A DNA stretch of 64,000 bases from Symbiodinium sp. CCMP2592 (taxonomy: Eukaryota; Sar; Dinophyceae; Suessiales; Symbiodiniaceae), in the NCBI GenBank assembly GCA_905221615.1, contig CAJNDT010000947.1, forward strand, positions 46,971-110,970, written 5' to 3'. How positions within the stretch are numbered: position 1 is the stretch's first letter; the number at the start of each line of letters is the position of its first letter. Under the pieces are notes generated by a model. The model did not search any database and had not been told where the DNA came from. It saw only the letters and a list, made by a program, of their open reading frames with translations. Shown piece by piece: positions 34,660 through 44,047 of this stretch. The position numbers and the translations under genes were made by a program.

Positions 34660-37600
34660 AGCCAATCGGGAGGTGGGCCAGCTCCTGAGGCAGCTCCCTT
34701 GGCCCACGGTGCAAGCCGAGCTACATGCTCAGAGTCTTTCGCGAAGACTCTTAATTCAGTCAATGTGCCGCCGTCCCGTCTTGACTTGCAAAAGTTGCAT
34801 GAACATATTGTTGCGGATGGCTTGCTACGTCCTGACGCCAGAACTCAGCAACCGAATTTTGGGGTTGGGGCTTTTTCCCAGGGAGGGCTTCAAGGTCTGC
34901 GTGGTGAGTGTAAGAACTTCCCACAAACGACCAAAGCTATTACAGCTTTCGTGCGAGCTCAACTCCCGGATCTTTTCTTCACGACTGTTTTCCTGTTTTG
35001 CAATTCCATGACATCAATGCATGTAGATTCCAAGAATCATAAGTCCCCCACTGGTGTCATACCGATCGGAGCGTTCACAGGAGGCCACATCTGGGCCCAG
35101 TGTGACCATGGTTCGGTTATGCGCCCCATCAACGGCACACCGACCGCTGGCGAATTGCTTGATGTGTCTGCTGGACCCATCACCTTCGAGGCTTATTCCC
35201 GAGGCCATTGTACCGAACCGTGGCATGGCAACAGACTGATCGCTGTGGCATTTTGTGTCTCTGATTTGTCCAAACTTCCTGTTGCCGATGCAAATTCCCT
35301 TTTGTCCCTTGGGTTTAGGCCCCCGACCTCCTTGGGTTTCCCACTTCAGATCGCCGAGCAGGCGCAGCCCCCGCGACCTGATGACACGTGGATCTTCGAG
35401 ATCTTTTCGGGCACTGGGGGTTTCGCTCGAGCTTGCCTCCGGAAAGGCTTCAAGGTTCTAGCCTTTGATGCTAAATTAGCCGGGGCCATGGTCCCTACTG
35501 CAAATCTTGACTTCTCCACAGACGCAGGTCGCGAGGTCTTTATGTCAATGTTGAAGCAGTGCAAACCTTTTCACATCCACCTAGGGGTGCCGGCAGGTTC
35601 TGCGTCAGCCTCCCAGCGGGCCGCGAAACCCGACTGCCGATCACAGGGCGCCCGTTTGAGCATGCTTCGGACGCCGACACATTGCTTGGGTGTGCCCCAG
35701 ATCGTGTGGTCTTCTGCCGAAGGCATCAAGCTTAGGAAGGAAAATGCCCTTTTCCGGTTCTGCTTCGATGTCATTTGCTTATGCCTCGAAGCCAACATTT
35801 CAGTCAGTGTCGAAAACCCGGCCAACTCTTTGCTGTGGCATGTCTTCCAACGCTTTGCTTCTCAGGCTGCCATCAGGTGGCCACCTAGCCAACTTGAACA
35901 GGTTATCTTTGCCATGTGTGCGCATGGGGGTGACCGCCCCAAGCAGTGCAAGCTTCTGGCTTCCAAAGGCCTCTTTTCCCCTCTGGCAGCCAAGTGCAGC
36001 AAAGATCATGAGCATGCTCCATGGTGGTCGCACTCCCGCCTCAGTGCGTGCTATCCGCCTTTGCTCTGCACACGCATGGCAGACTGTGTCTCGTCTCTAG
36101 CATCACAGTCGGGCCGGGTCCTCACGGCGCCCGATGACTTCCATGCAAAGGCCATGGCTGCAGCAGCCAAGCAAAGCAGGCGGCATGCCCCGCTCATTCC
36201 GGAGTTTCACAAGGTCACCTGGGAAACTCCCCGCTTCAAGCCAGATAAGTCTTGCAAGATCCTCCTGACCCACGTTGAGGGGGATAGTGGGGGTCAGACT
36301 TCGGATCCAAAGAACTTGAAACCTGTCAAGGTAGGCCATTGGCTCGATATGGATCAGCATGTCTCGAAAGCCCGAACGTTGCAGCATCCTGTGGACAAGG
36401 CGATCGCAGTTGACCCACCTGTGTGGGAAGCCGTCAACTTTTGCATGGCGCATGACTCTGCCAAAGCTAATCAGCTTAGGAAGCTTGAGCTCCTTAAGGT
36501 GAAGCTCCTTGCCAAATCCCTTGAAGAGGAAGAGACAAAACTTCATGCCTCCTTCCCGCCTTGGTTCGAGAAGGTGGTCAAAGGAAAAAGGATTTGCTTG
36601 TGGGAGTCTCTCTTGAGAAATCATGGCTTTGACGACATGGGGGTAGTGGATCTGATGAAGAAAGGGGTGCCTTTGGTAGGAACTTCGGAAAAACCTGAAT
36701 GCTTTAAGACCAAGGTGGCCATGGCTTCCATGTCCGAATCAGAACTCAGGGCCACTGCCTCTTTGCGCCGTCGTGCTGCCTTGTCAAAACCGAACCGTGC
36801 GACCCCTGAAGAGATTTCGCTTCTTCAGGAGGCCTCTAACTCCGAGGTTACCGATAACTTCATAGAGGGACCCTACACCGAAGCCCAGGTCACTGAAATT
36901 TTCGGCCATTCGGATTGGGGCATCATTCCCAGGTTCGTTCTTGAGCAAGGCCTTGAGAAGAAGATTCGACCCATAGATGATGGGCATGCTTCGCAGGTCA
37001 ATGAGGCTTTCACTTCCTTGATTAAGCTGGAACTTCAAGGGGCCGACTTCGTTGCGGGTCTGGCTCTGCTGATCTCCCAGGCCGAAAAGGAACGTTCAGA
37101 GCGCCTAGGTGTCGCTGCGAGGAAGTGGGTGGGTCGGACCCTAGACCTCTCAAAAGCTTATAAACAACTAGGGGTACTCCCGCAACACCGTGACATCGCC
37201 GTCATCTGCCATCCCAATGAAAATGGCGAACCGCAATTCTTTATTGCGAACGCACTGATGTTCGGCTTGACATCGTCGGTGTATGGATTTGTAAGAGTAG
37301 CTAGAAGCTTGCATTTCCTGCTGGCCAAAGTGCTGAAGATCCCTTCAGCCAACTACTTCGACGATTACCCTCTCTTCACGTTGAGAGATGGGGCCCACGA
37401 GCTTGATGGTTTAACTTCCGAATTCCTAGAATTGCTGGGGTGGCGCTTCGCCCAGACCGGGGTAAAGGGTCAACCGTACGAGGAGGCCTTCACAGTCCTC
37501 GGAATGCAGCTGGACATCAGTCGTTTGCATGAAGGTGCTGCCGTGCTGGCAAACAAGGAAGGCCGTGTCAAGCGCATTTCCGAAATGCTGGGCAGCATCT

Positions 37601-38340
37601 TTGACAAGGGAGCCCTGGGCAGGCATGAGGCGCAAGTTCTCCTTGGACTCTTGAACTATGCCTCAGGTTTCTTTGCAGGCCGATCCTTGAAGCCAGCGTG
37701 CCACTTCCTGCTCTCCTTGGTAAGGGGGAAGCGCCAAACGGCTGCCGAAATAAAGCGCTTCTGCAAAACTACGCAGGCTGTCTTGAGCACCACTCCACCT
37801 AGAGTCCTTCGCATCTTTGACCCTCGACCGCCCATTCATGTTTGGACGGATGGAGCTTGGGAAGATCCTTGGGCGGGAATAGGTGCGGTTGTTCTTGACA
37901 CGCTAGATGATAGTGCCAGGGTTTTTGCCGGTTGTGTACCCGCTAAGCTTTTGGAACGCTGGAAGCTGGATGTGGGATCGCAACTCATATGCGAGATCGA
38001 GCTCTACGCTTTGGTCACTCTGCGTCGCATGCTCCAAAACAGCTTGTGCAACAGAAGAGTCATCTTTTGGCTTGACAACGAGGCCGCACGCACCTCAGCC
38101 ATCAAAGGTTTGAGCCAGAGCGAGTCGATGTATCGCCTCGCCCATTATCTTGCAGTGATCGAAGCTGAGGCGCCTTGTATCGCTTGGTACGAGAGAGTGC
38201 CTTCCTTTTCCAACATAGCCGATCCCCCTTCACGAGGTGAGGGGCACAGCATCCTCAGCTTGGTAGGCGCCAAGGTCGTGGAAGCTTTCATCCATGATGA
38301 AAGCTCAAACCAGAGATTCCTTCATCAGGGGTTCGCGTGA
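34657..38340 (+). CDS. Pol polyprotein of YR-C: 2OG oxygenase-like, methyltransferase-like, RT, RNase H
   Basis: About 1,227 residues past the gag stop. Residue numbers count from 34699. The oxygenase-like domain has MHVDSKNH (H108, D110), AFTGGHIWAQ and GHCTEPWHGNRLIAVAF (H170, R179). The methyltransferase-like domain has FEIFSGTGGFARACLRKGF (motif I, about 233-251), GVPAGSAS where PPC would be expected, and VSVENPANSLLW. RT motifs are TLDLSKAYKQLG, LMFGLTSSVYGFVRVAR and NYFDDYPLF. RNase H shows VWTDGAWEDPWAGIG, CEIELYAL, FWLDNEAAR and SNIADPPSRGEG. Cys to Ala in the methyltransferase motif suggests loss of cytosine-5 chemistry. Confidence 0.85.
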   Translation, partial: PSQSGGGPAPEAAPLAHGASRATCSESFAKTLNSVNVPPSRLDLQKLHEHIVADGLLRPDARTQQPNFGVGAFSQGGLQGLRGECKNFPQTTKAITAFVRAQLPDLFFTTVFLFCNSMTSMHVDSKNHKSPTGVIPIGAFTGGHIWAQCDHGSVMRPINGTPTAGELLDVSAGPITFEAYSRGHCTEPWHGNRLIAVAFCVSDLSKLPVADANSLLSLGFRPPTSLGFPLQIAEQAQPPRPDDTWIFEIFSGTGGFARACLRKGFKVLAFDAKLAGAMVPTANLDFSTDAGREVFMSMLKQCKPFHIHLGVPAGSASASQRAAKPDCRSQGARLSMLRTPTHCLGVPQIVWSSAEGIKLRKENALFRFCFDVICLCLEANISVSVENPANSLLWHVFQRFASQAAIRWPPSQLEQVIFAMCAHGGDRPKQCKLLASKGLFSPLAAKCSKDHEHAPWWSHSRLSACYPPLLCTRMADCVSSLASQSGRVLTAPDDFHAKAMAAAAKQSRRHAPLIPEFHKVTWETPRFKPDKSCKILLTHVEGDSGGQTSDPKNLKPVKVGHWLDMDQHVSKARTLQHPVDKAIAVDPPVWEAVNFCMAHDSAKANQLRKLELLKVKLLAKSLEEEETKLHASFPPWFEKVVKGKRICLWESLLRNHGFDDMGVVDLMKKGVPLVGTSEKPECFKTKVAMASMSESELRATASLRRRAALSKPNRATPEEISLLQEASNSEVTDNFIEGPYTEAQVTEIFGHSDWGIIPRFVLEQGLEKKIRPIDDGHASQVNEAFTSLIKLELQGADFVAGLALLISQAEKERSERLGVAARKWVGRTLDLSKAYKQLGVLPQHRDIAVICHPNENGEPQFFIANALMFGLTSSVYGFVRVARSLHFLLAKVLKIPSANYFDDYPLFTLRDGAHELDGLTSEFLELLGWRFAQTGVKGQPYEEAFTVLGMQLDISRLHEGAAVLANKEGRVKRISEMLGSIFDKGALGRHEAQVLLGLLNYASGFFAGRSLKPACHFLLSLVRGKRQTAAEIKRFCKTTQAVLSTTPPRVLRIFDPRPPIHVWTDGAWEDPWAGIGAVVLDTLDDSARVFAGCVPAKLLERWKLDVGSQLICEIELYALVTLRRMLQNSLCNRRVIFWLDNEAARTSAIKGLSQSESMYRLAHYLAVIEAEAPCIAWYERVPSFSNIADPPSRGEGHSILSLVGAKVVEAFIHDESSNQRFLHQGFA

Positions 38341-38344
38341 TGTC

Positions 38345-38669
38345 GGGGGCATTCAGGACGCTGCTCCCTTGATCTTGGAAATCTCAGCTTGCCAAACCCG
38401 AGATGCTTGATCATCGGTTTGGCCGGAGCTGTGGGGGCTCCTGAATCAGAATTCACCCTTGATCACCGTGCGAATAAAAAGAGTGTGGCGCGAGAGTTCT
38501 GTGAATCCTCATTTAACTTACATTGTGAGGATCTCTGATACAATATATCTTTTACTGATTGATCTTGCCATATTCCGAGATGGATTGATTTTTATATGAT
38601 TGGCATCGCTTTGATACGTGATATCTGATATCACTCGACCTTTGCGAAACATCAGGTTTTTGAAAGAAG
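38345..38669 (+). repeat. B1 repeat of YR-C (325 bp)
   Basis: Matches 38884-39208 with no difference seen. It begins four bases after the pol stop and overlaps the start of A2. Confidence 0.85.
38618..38634 (+). repeat. Perfect inverted repeat in B1 of YR-C
   Basis: GTGATATCTGATATCAC lies 30 bp left of the B1/A2 junction and is duplicated in B2 at 39157-39173. It is a candidate recombinase-binding site; YR-D has a longer-spaced inverted repeat at a comparable distance. Confidence 0.5.
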
Positions 38670-38858
38670 AACATTTTCTGCTTGCAGACTTTTCTTTCTT
38701 TTAAAAACCTGACAGGCAGCAGAGCTGCCGTGTTTTGCATGTGAGTTTTGAAGAACATTTCTTGCATGAGAACTTTCATTGTCTTTGAATAAGCAGATCG
38801 GATACCTTTGGCTTTCCCGCGAGTCTGCTCAAAGAGAGAGGCAAGAAATTTTTCTTTC
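38664..38858 (+). repeat. A2 repeat of YR-C (195 bp)
   Basis: Copy of A1 (30277-30471). Its last C is the first base of the four-tract C-rich motif at 38858-38872. Confidence 0.85.
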
Positions 38859-38872
38859 CCACCCTCCCACCC
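38858..38872 (+). repeat. Four-tract C-rich (G-quadruplex/i-motif) sequence at the A2-B2 junction of YR-C
   Basis: CCCACCCTCCCACCC has four C3 runs with one-base spacers, so the opposite strand can form a G-quadruplex. It is absent after A1. Equivalent motifs occur at the same place in YR-B and YR-D. Confidence 0.65.
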
Positions 38873-38883
38873 AATGCGGACGG

Positions 38884-39208
38884 GGGGGCATTCAGGACGC
38901 TGCTCCCTTGATCTTGGAAATCTCAGCTTGCCAAACCCGAGATGCTTGATCATCGGTTTGGCCGGAGCTGTGGGGGCTCCTGAATCAGAATTCACCCTTG
39001 ATCACCGTGCGAATAAAAAGAGTGTGGCGCGAGAGTTCTGTGAATCCTCATTTAACTTACATTGTGAGGATCTCTGATACAATATATCTTTTACTGATTG
39101 ATCTTGCCATATTCCGAGATGGATTGATTTTTATATGATTGGCATCGCTTTGATACGTGATATCTGATATCACTCGACCTTTGCGAAACATCAGGTTTTT
39201 GAAAGAAG
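38884..39208 (+). repeat. B2 repeat of YR-C; right end
   Basis: Second copy of B. It ends in AAGAAG, after which the YR-B gag frame resumes. Confidence 0.85.
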
Positions 39209-40114
39209 GTTTCTTCCGCCAGGGTTTTCGAGATGGTGCGTCAGTTTAAGAGTCGTTATCCTTCTGAAACCTTGTCTTCGGACACGATGCCGAGTGCTCG
39301 ACTCTTAGCTCTGGTTTCGAAGCAGATCCAGGATCATGAGTGGAAGTACATTCCTTGGAAGCTTCGGATGTCTCAGGAGCTTGCTGATCAGGCGTCCATG
39401 ACCCGCCCTCATAAGCAGCCTCGTCTTGAGTCCCTCTTGTACGACGAGGTGCCGAGCCGTGAGCTCCCTTCGCAAGGAATGGGCAAGGCGTTGATGTCGG
39501 AGCTTCTTCAGCTTCAGGCCTTTGCGATCGCGTTGCGTGGCGGTGCACACCTCCATACTTTGAAGGAGTTTAATCGGCGTTTCTTGCGACGGTGTTTCGA
39601 AAAGTACCCAGCAGAGTCAAACTTGCGACCACCTTCGGTGGCTGAGGCGCAATATGCTGAGCAGCACTTGTGGTCACAAATCGCTACCTTGTACAATGAG
39701 GAGCGCTGGACCTTGGATGCGGCAATTCATGAAGTGGTGGTGTTGCGAAATGAGCTGCATTCTCAGCTCATGCCTCGCCCTATGATGCCCAAGTTGTCAG
39801 TGTTTGATCAGTTCCGGGGGCGGGGCAAGGGCAAAGGCACAAAAGGCAAAGGCGAAGGTAAAGGGGGCAAGGCAGGTAAGGAGGGCAAAGGTGCCAGATT
39901 GCCAACGCCATCCATGACGGTGCAGGGCTTGCGTGTCGGCTTGTATTACATGGCAGGCCAGCAGCGTCGCAACTTGTGCAAGGATTTCCAGTTGGGTAAG
40001 TGCACGCGTGGTAAGAACTGCAGGTTCGCGCATGTGTGTGGGGTTATGGATGCCAATGATCGTTTGTGCCTGGGTGACCATGACCCTTCACAGCATAAGA
40101 AAACGCCGCATTAG
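39209..40114 (+). pseudogene. 3' half of the YR-B gag gene
   Basis: 301 codons continuing the frame of 29830-30276 after YR-C. An ATG at 39233 allows a shorter product (MVRQFKSRYPSE). The C-terminal part has a Lys/Gly-rich linker and a CCCH-type zinc finger (CKDFQLGKC-x5-C-x3-H), a different arrangement from the other Gag proteins here. It ends in UAG in the same frame as pol. It may still be translated from the internal ATG. Confidence 0.75.
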
Positions 40115-40117
40115 GGA
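40112..40117 (+). promoter_or_regulatory. In-frame stop between gag and pol of YR-B (UAG GGA)
   Basis: Gag and pol share a frame and are separated by this single amber codon, followed by G. It differs from the UGA of the other elements, so the one-stop arrangement rather than a particular codon is conserved. An in-frame ATG 30 codons into pol is an alternative start. Confidence 0.5.
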
Positions 40118-43100
40118 TGCGGGGCTTCGGACTTTGTGGGCTCCTTGGGGTTGGAGGCGACCTCGTCATCCCCCTCATCTGGGATAACAGTTACGGTGCC
40201 CACTTTTTCGGCGAGTAAGTCCCCTATGGCCCGGGAGGAGTGTTCTTTGGATTCGGATTCGGATGTAGTCATGATCGGTTCGGAATCTTCTGGGGTGATT
40301 CCAACTTCGCAAGCTTTGGATCCGCAGGTGCTTTTGCAGTCTGCTGACATGCAGCGTGTGGATGGCACCGAGGGTTTGGAGCCCTTGTGTTGCGCGACTC
40401 TCAGGCTGCTTCAGCAAGCTTGTTTTCCACCTTCGACGTCGGCTAGGGGTGCATGTTTGCAGGATAGTGCTGTATCTTCTGGCTACTGGAATTTTGGTGT
40501 GTGTATCTCGGACAAGAGTGCGCTTACTGCTGTGACGCGGTCGATGCGGTCGTTCCTCTTGGAACTCAATAGATTATTGGTGCGTGTATGGCCTTCTGGA
40601 CAGTGGAACACTGTCTGCATCAGTAAAAATTGTTTTTCGCAGCCCCATAGGGATTTAGCAAATTTGCCAGGGTCCCTGAATTATGTTTTGGGTTTAGGCC
40701 CTTTCACTGGTGGCCAGTTATGGCTTCAGGACGCTGACGGCAAGGATTTTCGTTTTGTGCCGGAGGTCGGTAAGCAGCTGCCGGGCAGGCTATTGCCCAT
40801 CAATTGCAGTCCATTGTCATTTGATGGTTCGTTGTGGCATGGATCAACAGACTGGGTTGGCGAGCGCTGGGTAGTGATCGCCTACTCTCTTCCGGAGGTT
40901 CCCGAGGGTGTTCTTGAGGGCTTAGGTTTCCCGCAGGGGGATTCGGTTGCTGTCACGCCAGCACAGGCGGACTCGTCGCTTCCAAGCCTTGCAGATGCCA
41001 TTCCATCGGTTTTGCCAGATGCGACGATTTTCTTTTTGGACATCTGTTCTGGAAGGAATGCTCCCTTGCGTGCGGCCGCTCGCCGGCTGGGGATCCCTTC
41101 GATTCGCATTGATCTGCTGTTGTGTGCCGAACATGACTTGCTAGATTTGGCCTTTTACGAGAGGTTGTTGCGCTTGTGTTTTTCTGGCCGCATCCGCATG
41201 GCTCATGGAAGTCCTCCATGCTGTGAGTACAGTCGCTTAAAGTTGCGGCCGGGGGGACCGCCGCCTTGTCGTAGCCCCGAATTTCTGCAGGGGTTACCGG
41301 GCAATGATGAGGCTGCGCAGCTCCGGGTTCAGCAAAGTGCAACCATCTTGACTCGTGTGGTCATGTTGCTTTTGGCAACATATCAGGCCGGAGGGCACGT
41401 GTCGTTGGAGCAGCCTAGAAACTGCATGTCTTGGGAGGAACCGGTTGTGCAGGGCTATCTGTTGGAAGTCTCCGCAGATGTAGTTGTGGTTGCGGGTTGT
41501 GAATATGGCATGGATCTTGAGAAGCACTGGGTCTTTGCATCGTCGTGGCGACCATTGCAGTCCTTGGCATCTGTATGCAAGCATCCACGTGGCACCCATG
41601 CCAGTTATGCCGGCGTTCTTGACTCGCAGTCGGGTGAGTTTGCTTCGCGGAAAACTGCTGAGTTTCCCGCTAAGTTGGCAACAGCTTATGCGGAGGCAAT
41701 TTCACCGTTGTTTGCGGATCGGACAGAGCCTCCCACTTCGATAGCTGAGGCGGCGTTGGATGTTTCCTTTGCTCAGGCATTTTCTTCAATCCCTGTTCGG
41801 AAGTTGGACTCCTTTCCGCGTGCAGCACAAGACGGTGGTGGCATTTACTCAGTGCCGGACTGGGCGGCTCCTCCGTCGAACACTCCGGATGTTTTCCGCA
41901 GCCTGCGGGCTGACTTGCTGCAATTCTTTGCGCAGGATCGCACTCCTGTCCGCTTGCGCCAAAATGTGGCAAACAAGGATCACTCCCCTCTTTTTACGCC
42001 GGATCAGGTTGAGGCCTTGCGGGCGATTTGGGTTAAATGGTTTAGGTCCCAAGGGTTTACACAGGATATTTCTTGGGATGTTGCAACCAATCAGCCATAC
42101 AGTCTTGAGGCCTTGCATTTGCTTGCTCAGGCCCTGAAAGACCGCGATGTTCACTTGTGGGATGCTTTGAAAGAGGGGGTTCCGATTGGTGTCGATGGCG
42201 ATATCAAGCCGAGTAATTGCTTCATTCCACTCGGGGTGTCGCATCAAGATGTTTCAGACGAGGATTTTAAAATTTGTTCGGGGCACTGGCCTGGTGCCGA
42301 GGAGGATCCGGAATTGCTTGAGGAATTGATGGAGGCCGAGCTGGCTGCGGGATATGTTGAGGAATTGCCTTCGCTTGAGGCGGCTCGTGCGAGATGGGCC
42401 CGTGTGGCCATCGGCAAAGCTAACATTATAAAGTCTGAGGGCAAATCTCCCCGGTTGATCATTGACCCTTCTGTCTCTGGGACGAACGGAGCTTGCGTTA
42501 TCCCGGAGCGCTTCTTGCTTCCAGGTTTGGGGGACGTGCAGCATGGGTACCCTGTCAGGGGTTGTGCTGATGAGGTTTCAGCGGTATCGCTGGATATTTC
42601 TGCGGCTCATAAAACATCCAGACTTAAAGAAAAGGACCGTGGTTTAATGGGAATAAAGGTTCGCAACCGTTACTTCTTTTACCGCGTCGCGCCGTTTGGC
42701 GCATCTTGTTCTGCTCACTGGTGGCAGCGCCTTGCTGGGTTTTGGGTACGTGTGGCACATCGCATAGTGTACGTGAGCCACTTGCTGGTCATGTACGTGG
42801 ACGATGCTATGCTTTGGCAAGCGGCAGGGGCCATTGACATGTCGGCAGTCTTGCTGTTGTCTTTCTGCCAGGCTTTCGGGTATCCGATATCATGGCGAAA
42901 GTTGCAGTTAGGACCAACCATTGTTTATATCGGTTGGCAGTTTCATTTTCGTGCTGGGGCATTTTGCTTGCCGTTGGAGAAGATCGCTAAACTTTTGAAG
43001 GCGATTGACAAGGTTCTGCTCCCGCCCCACTTTGATCGCCGTGACTTGGAGTCTTTGATTGGCCTTCTCCATTGGGTCTTGCAGATGGCGCCTGAGCTTC

Positions 43101-44047
43101 GCCCATGGCTCTGCTCCTTGTATCAGGATAAGGCACGGCCACTGGGCACGAATTTTTCCTTGACTCAAACCGTTTGGCAACAGCTTCCCACTTACCTTGA
43201 TAAGGATTTGTGTTTTGCGTCGACCCCTCCGGGTACAGCCATCCGTTGTGGCAGCAAGTTGTTGAGTGTCCGGCACGTGGATATACATTCAATCGATGAT
43301 CTCAGGTTGGTGCGCAATACTGGCAAGCGCTTGTGGGCGCGAATTGCGGACCCGACTACAGGCAAGAGGAAGCTTTCGCAGTTGAGCCGGCAATTTTTGC
43401 ACGAGTGGAAGTGTTTCTGCTTGCGACCGCCTATGATGCGCTCATTGCAGCCGCCTACGTTTGTGCCCGCTGTGGAGATGGCAGCAGACGCGTGTGCCAG
43501 CGGGGTTTCCATAGGCATAGGTGGTTGGGTGAAGTTCCCGGGACAGGATTGTTTGTGGTTTTCGGAAAGACTTACAGTGCAGGATTTCCTTGATCGCAGT
43601 GTGCCGGTGGACTCGGATGCTAATCATGACATTGTCTCGTATGAGACCTTGGCTCAGGTGGGGCTTGTGCGTCTGTTTGCATCGGCATGTGTTGGGGGCC
43701 GTATGCGTTTGCAGCTTCCGGCGTTTACAGACAATTCAGGCACTGAGGCAGCTTGCAATAAGATGTTCACGACGGTCCAACCCTTGGCACATTTTGTCCA
43801 ACGCTTGGCTACAGTCGCATGGCAGTCTGCCATCACGCTTGACGCGACACATGTGAGTGGTTGTCACAATGATGATGCAGATATGCTTAGCAGGTGGGAT
43901 GGTTGCTCCGGGCTGCCAGATCGCTTTCAGCTTAGTTACCGTGTGGACTGTTCCATGCCACTCTTGTGGGATGGCGCGAAGGATGTGCGAATTTTCCCGG
44001 ATGGTGCCTTTTTGTTGTGGCAGCCGCCGCTGCGGGCGCAATCTTGA
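40115..44047 (+). CDS. Pol polyprotein of YR-B: 2OG oxygenase-like, methyltransferase-like, RT, RNase H
   Basis: About 1,300 residues; numbers count from 40136. The oxygenase-like domain has SQPHRDLANL (H171, D173), FTGGQLWLQD and LWHGSTDWVGERWVVIAY (H235, R244). The methyltransferase-like domain has FLDICSGRNAPLRAAARRL (motif I), HGSPPCCEYSRL with an intact PPC (C362) and VSLEQPRNCMSW. RT motifs are AVSLDISAAHKTSRLK, APFGASCSAHWWQRLAGF and VMYVDDAML (D889, D890). RNase H has AADACASG, YETLAQVGLV, FTDNSGTEAA and an HNDDADMLSRW ending. It is the only methyltransferase-like copy here that keeps the catalytic-type Cys. Confidence 0.85.
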   Translation, partial: GCGASDFVGSLGLEATSSSPSSGITVTVPTFSASKSPMAREECSLDSDSDVVMIGSESSGVIPTSQALDPQVLLQSADMQRVDGTEGLEPLCCATLRLLQQACFPPSTSARGACLQDSAVSSGYWNFGVCISDKSALTAVTRSMRSFLLELNRLLVRVWPSGQWNTVCISKNCFSQPHRDLANLPGSLNYVLGLGPFTGGQLWLQDADGKDFRFVPEVGKQLPGRLLPINCSPLSFDGSLWHGSTDWVGERWVVIAYSLPEVPEGVLEGLGFPQGDSVAVTPAQADSSLPSLADAIPSVLPDATIFFLDICSGRNAPLRAAARRLGIPSIRIDLLLCAEHDLLDLAFYERLLRLCFSGRIRMAHGSPPCCEYSRLKLRPGGPPPCRSPEFLQGLPGNDEAAQLRVQQSATILTRVVMLLLATYQAGGHVSLEQPRNCMSWEEPVVQGYLLEVSADVVVVAGCEYGMDLEKHWVFASSWRPLQSLASVCKHPRGTHASYAGVLDSQSGEFASRKTAEFPAKLATAYAEAISPLFADRTEPPTSIAEAALDVSFAQAFSSIPVRKLDSFPRAAQDGGGIYSVPDWAAPPSNTPDVFRSLRADLLQFFAQDRTPVRLRQNVANKDHSPLFTPDQVEALRAIWVKWFRSQGFTQDISWDVATNQPYSLEALHLLAQALKDRDVHLWDALKEGVPIGVDGDIKPSNCFIPLGVSHQDVSDEDFKICSGHWPGAEEDPELLEELMEAELAAGYVEELPSLEAARARWARVAIGKANIIKSEGKSPRLIIDPSVSGTNGACVIPERFLLPGLGDVQHGYPVRGCADEVSAVSLDISAAHKTSRLKEKDRGLMGIKVRNRYFFYRVAPFGASCSAHWWQRLAGFWVRVAHRIVYVSHLLVMYVDDAMLWQAAGAIDMSAVLLLSFCQAFGYPISWRKLQLGPTIVYIGWQFHFRAGAFCLPLEKIAKLLKAIDKVLLPPHFDRRDLESLIGLLHWVLQMAPELRPWLCSLYQDKARPLGTNFSLTQTVWQQLPTYLDKDLCFASTPPGTAIRCGSKLLSVRHVDIHSIDDLRLVRNTGKRLWARIADPTTGKRKLSQLSRQFLHEWKCFCLRPPMMRSLQPPTFVPAVEMAADACASGVSIGIGGWVKFPGQDCLWFSERLTVQDFLDRSVPVDSDANHDIVSYETLAQVGLVRLFASACVGGRMRLQLPAFTDNSGTEAACNKMFTTVQPLAHFVQRLATVAWQSAITLDATHVSGCHNDDADMLSRWDGCSGLPDRFQLSYRVDCSMPLLWDGAKDVRIFPDGAFLLWQPPLRAQS

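Larger units (their letters stand above)
30277..39208 (+). mobile_element. YR-C: complete YR retroelement nested in the YR-B gag gene
   Basis: An 8.93-kb element in the order A1 (30277-30471), YR, gag, pol, B1 (38345-38669), A2 (38664-38858), B2 (38884-39208). Both A copies (195 bp) and both B copies (325 bp) appear identical, so the insertion is young. B1 and A2 overlap by AAGAAG, and the same AAGAAG is found at the left and right element ends, as expected if a circle junction recombined with an AAGAAG target. The YR, gag and pol ORFs are all undisrupted apart from the gag/pol stop. This is the best candidate in the window for a functional element. Confidence 0.9.
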
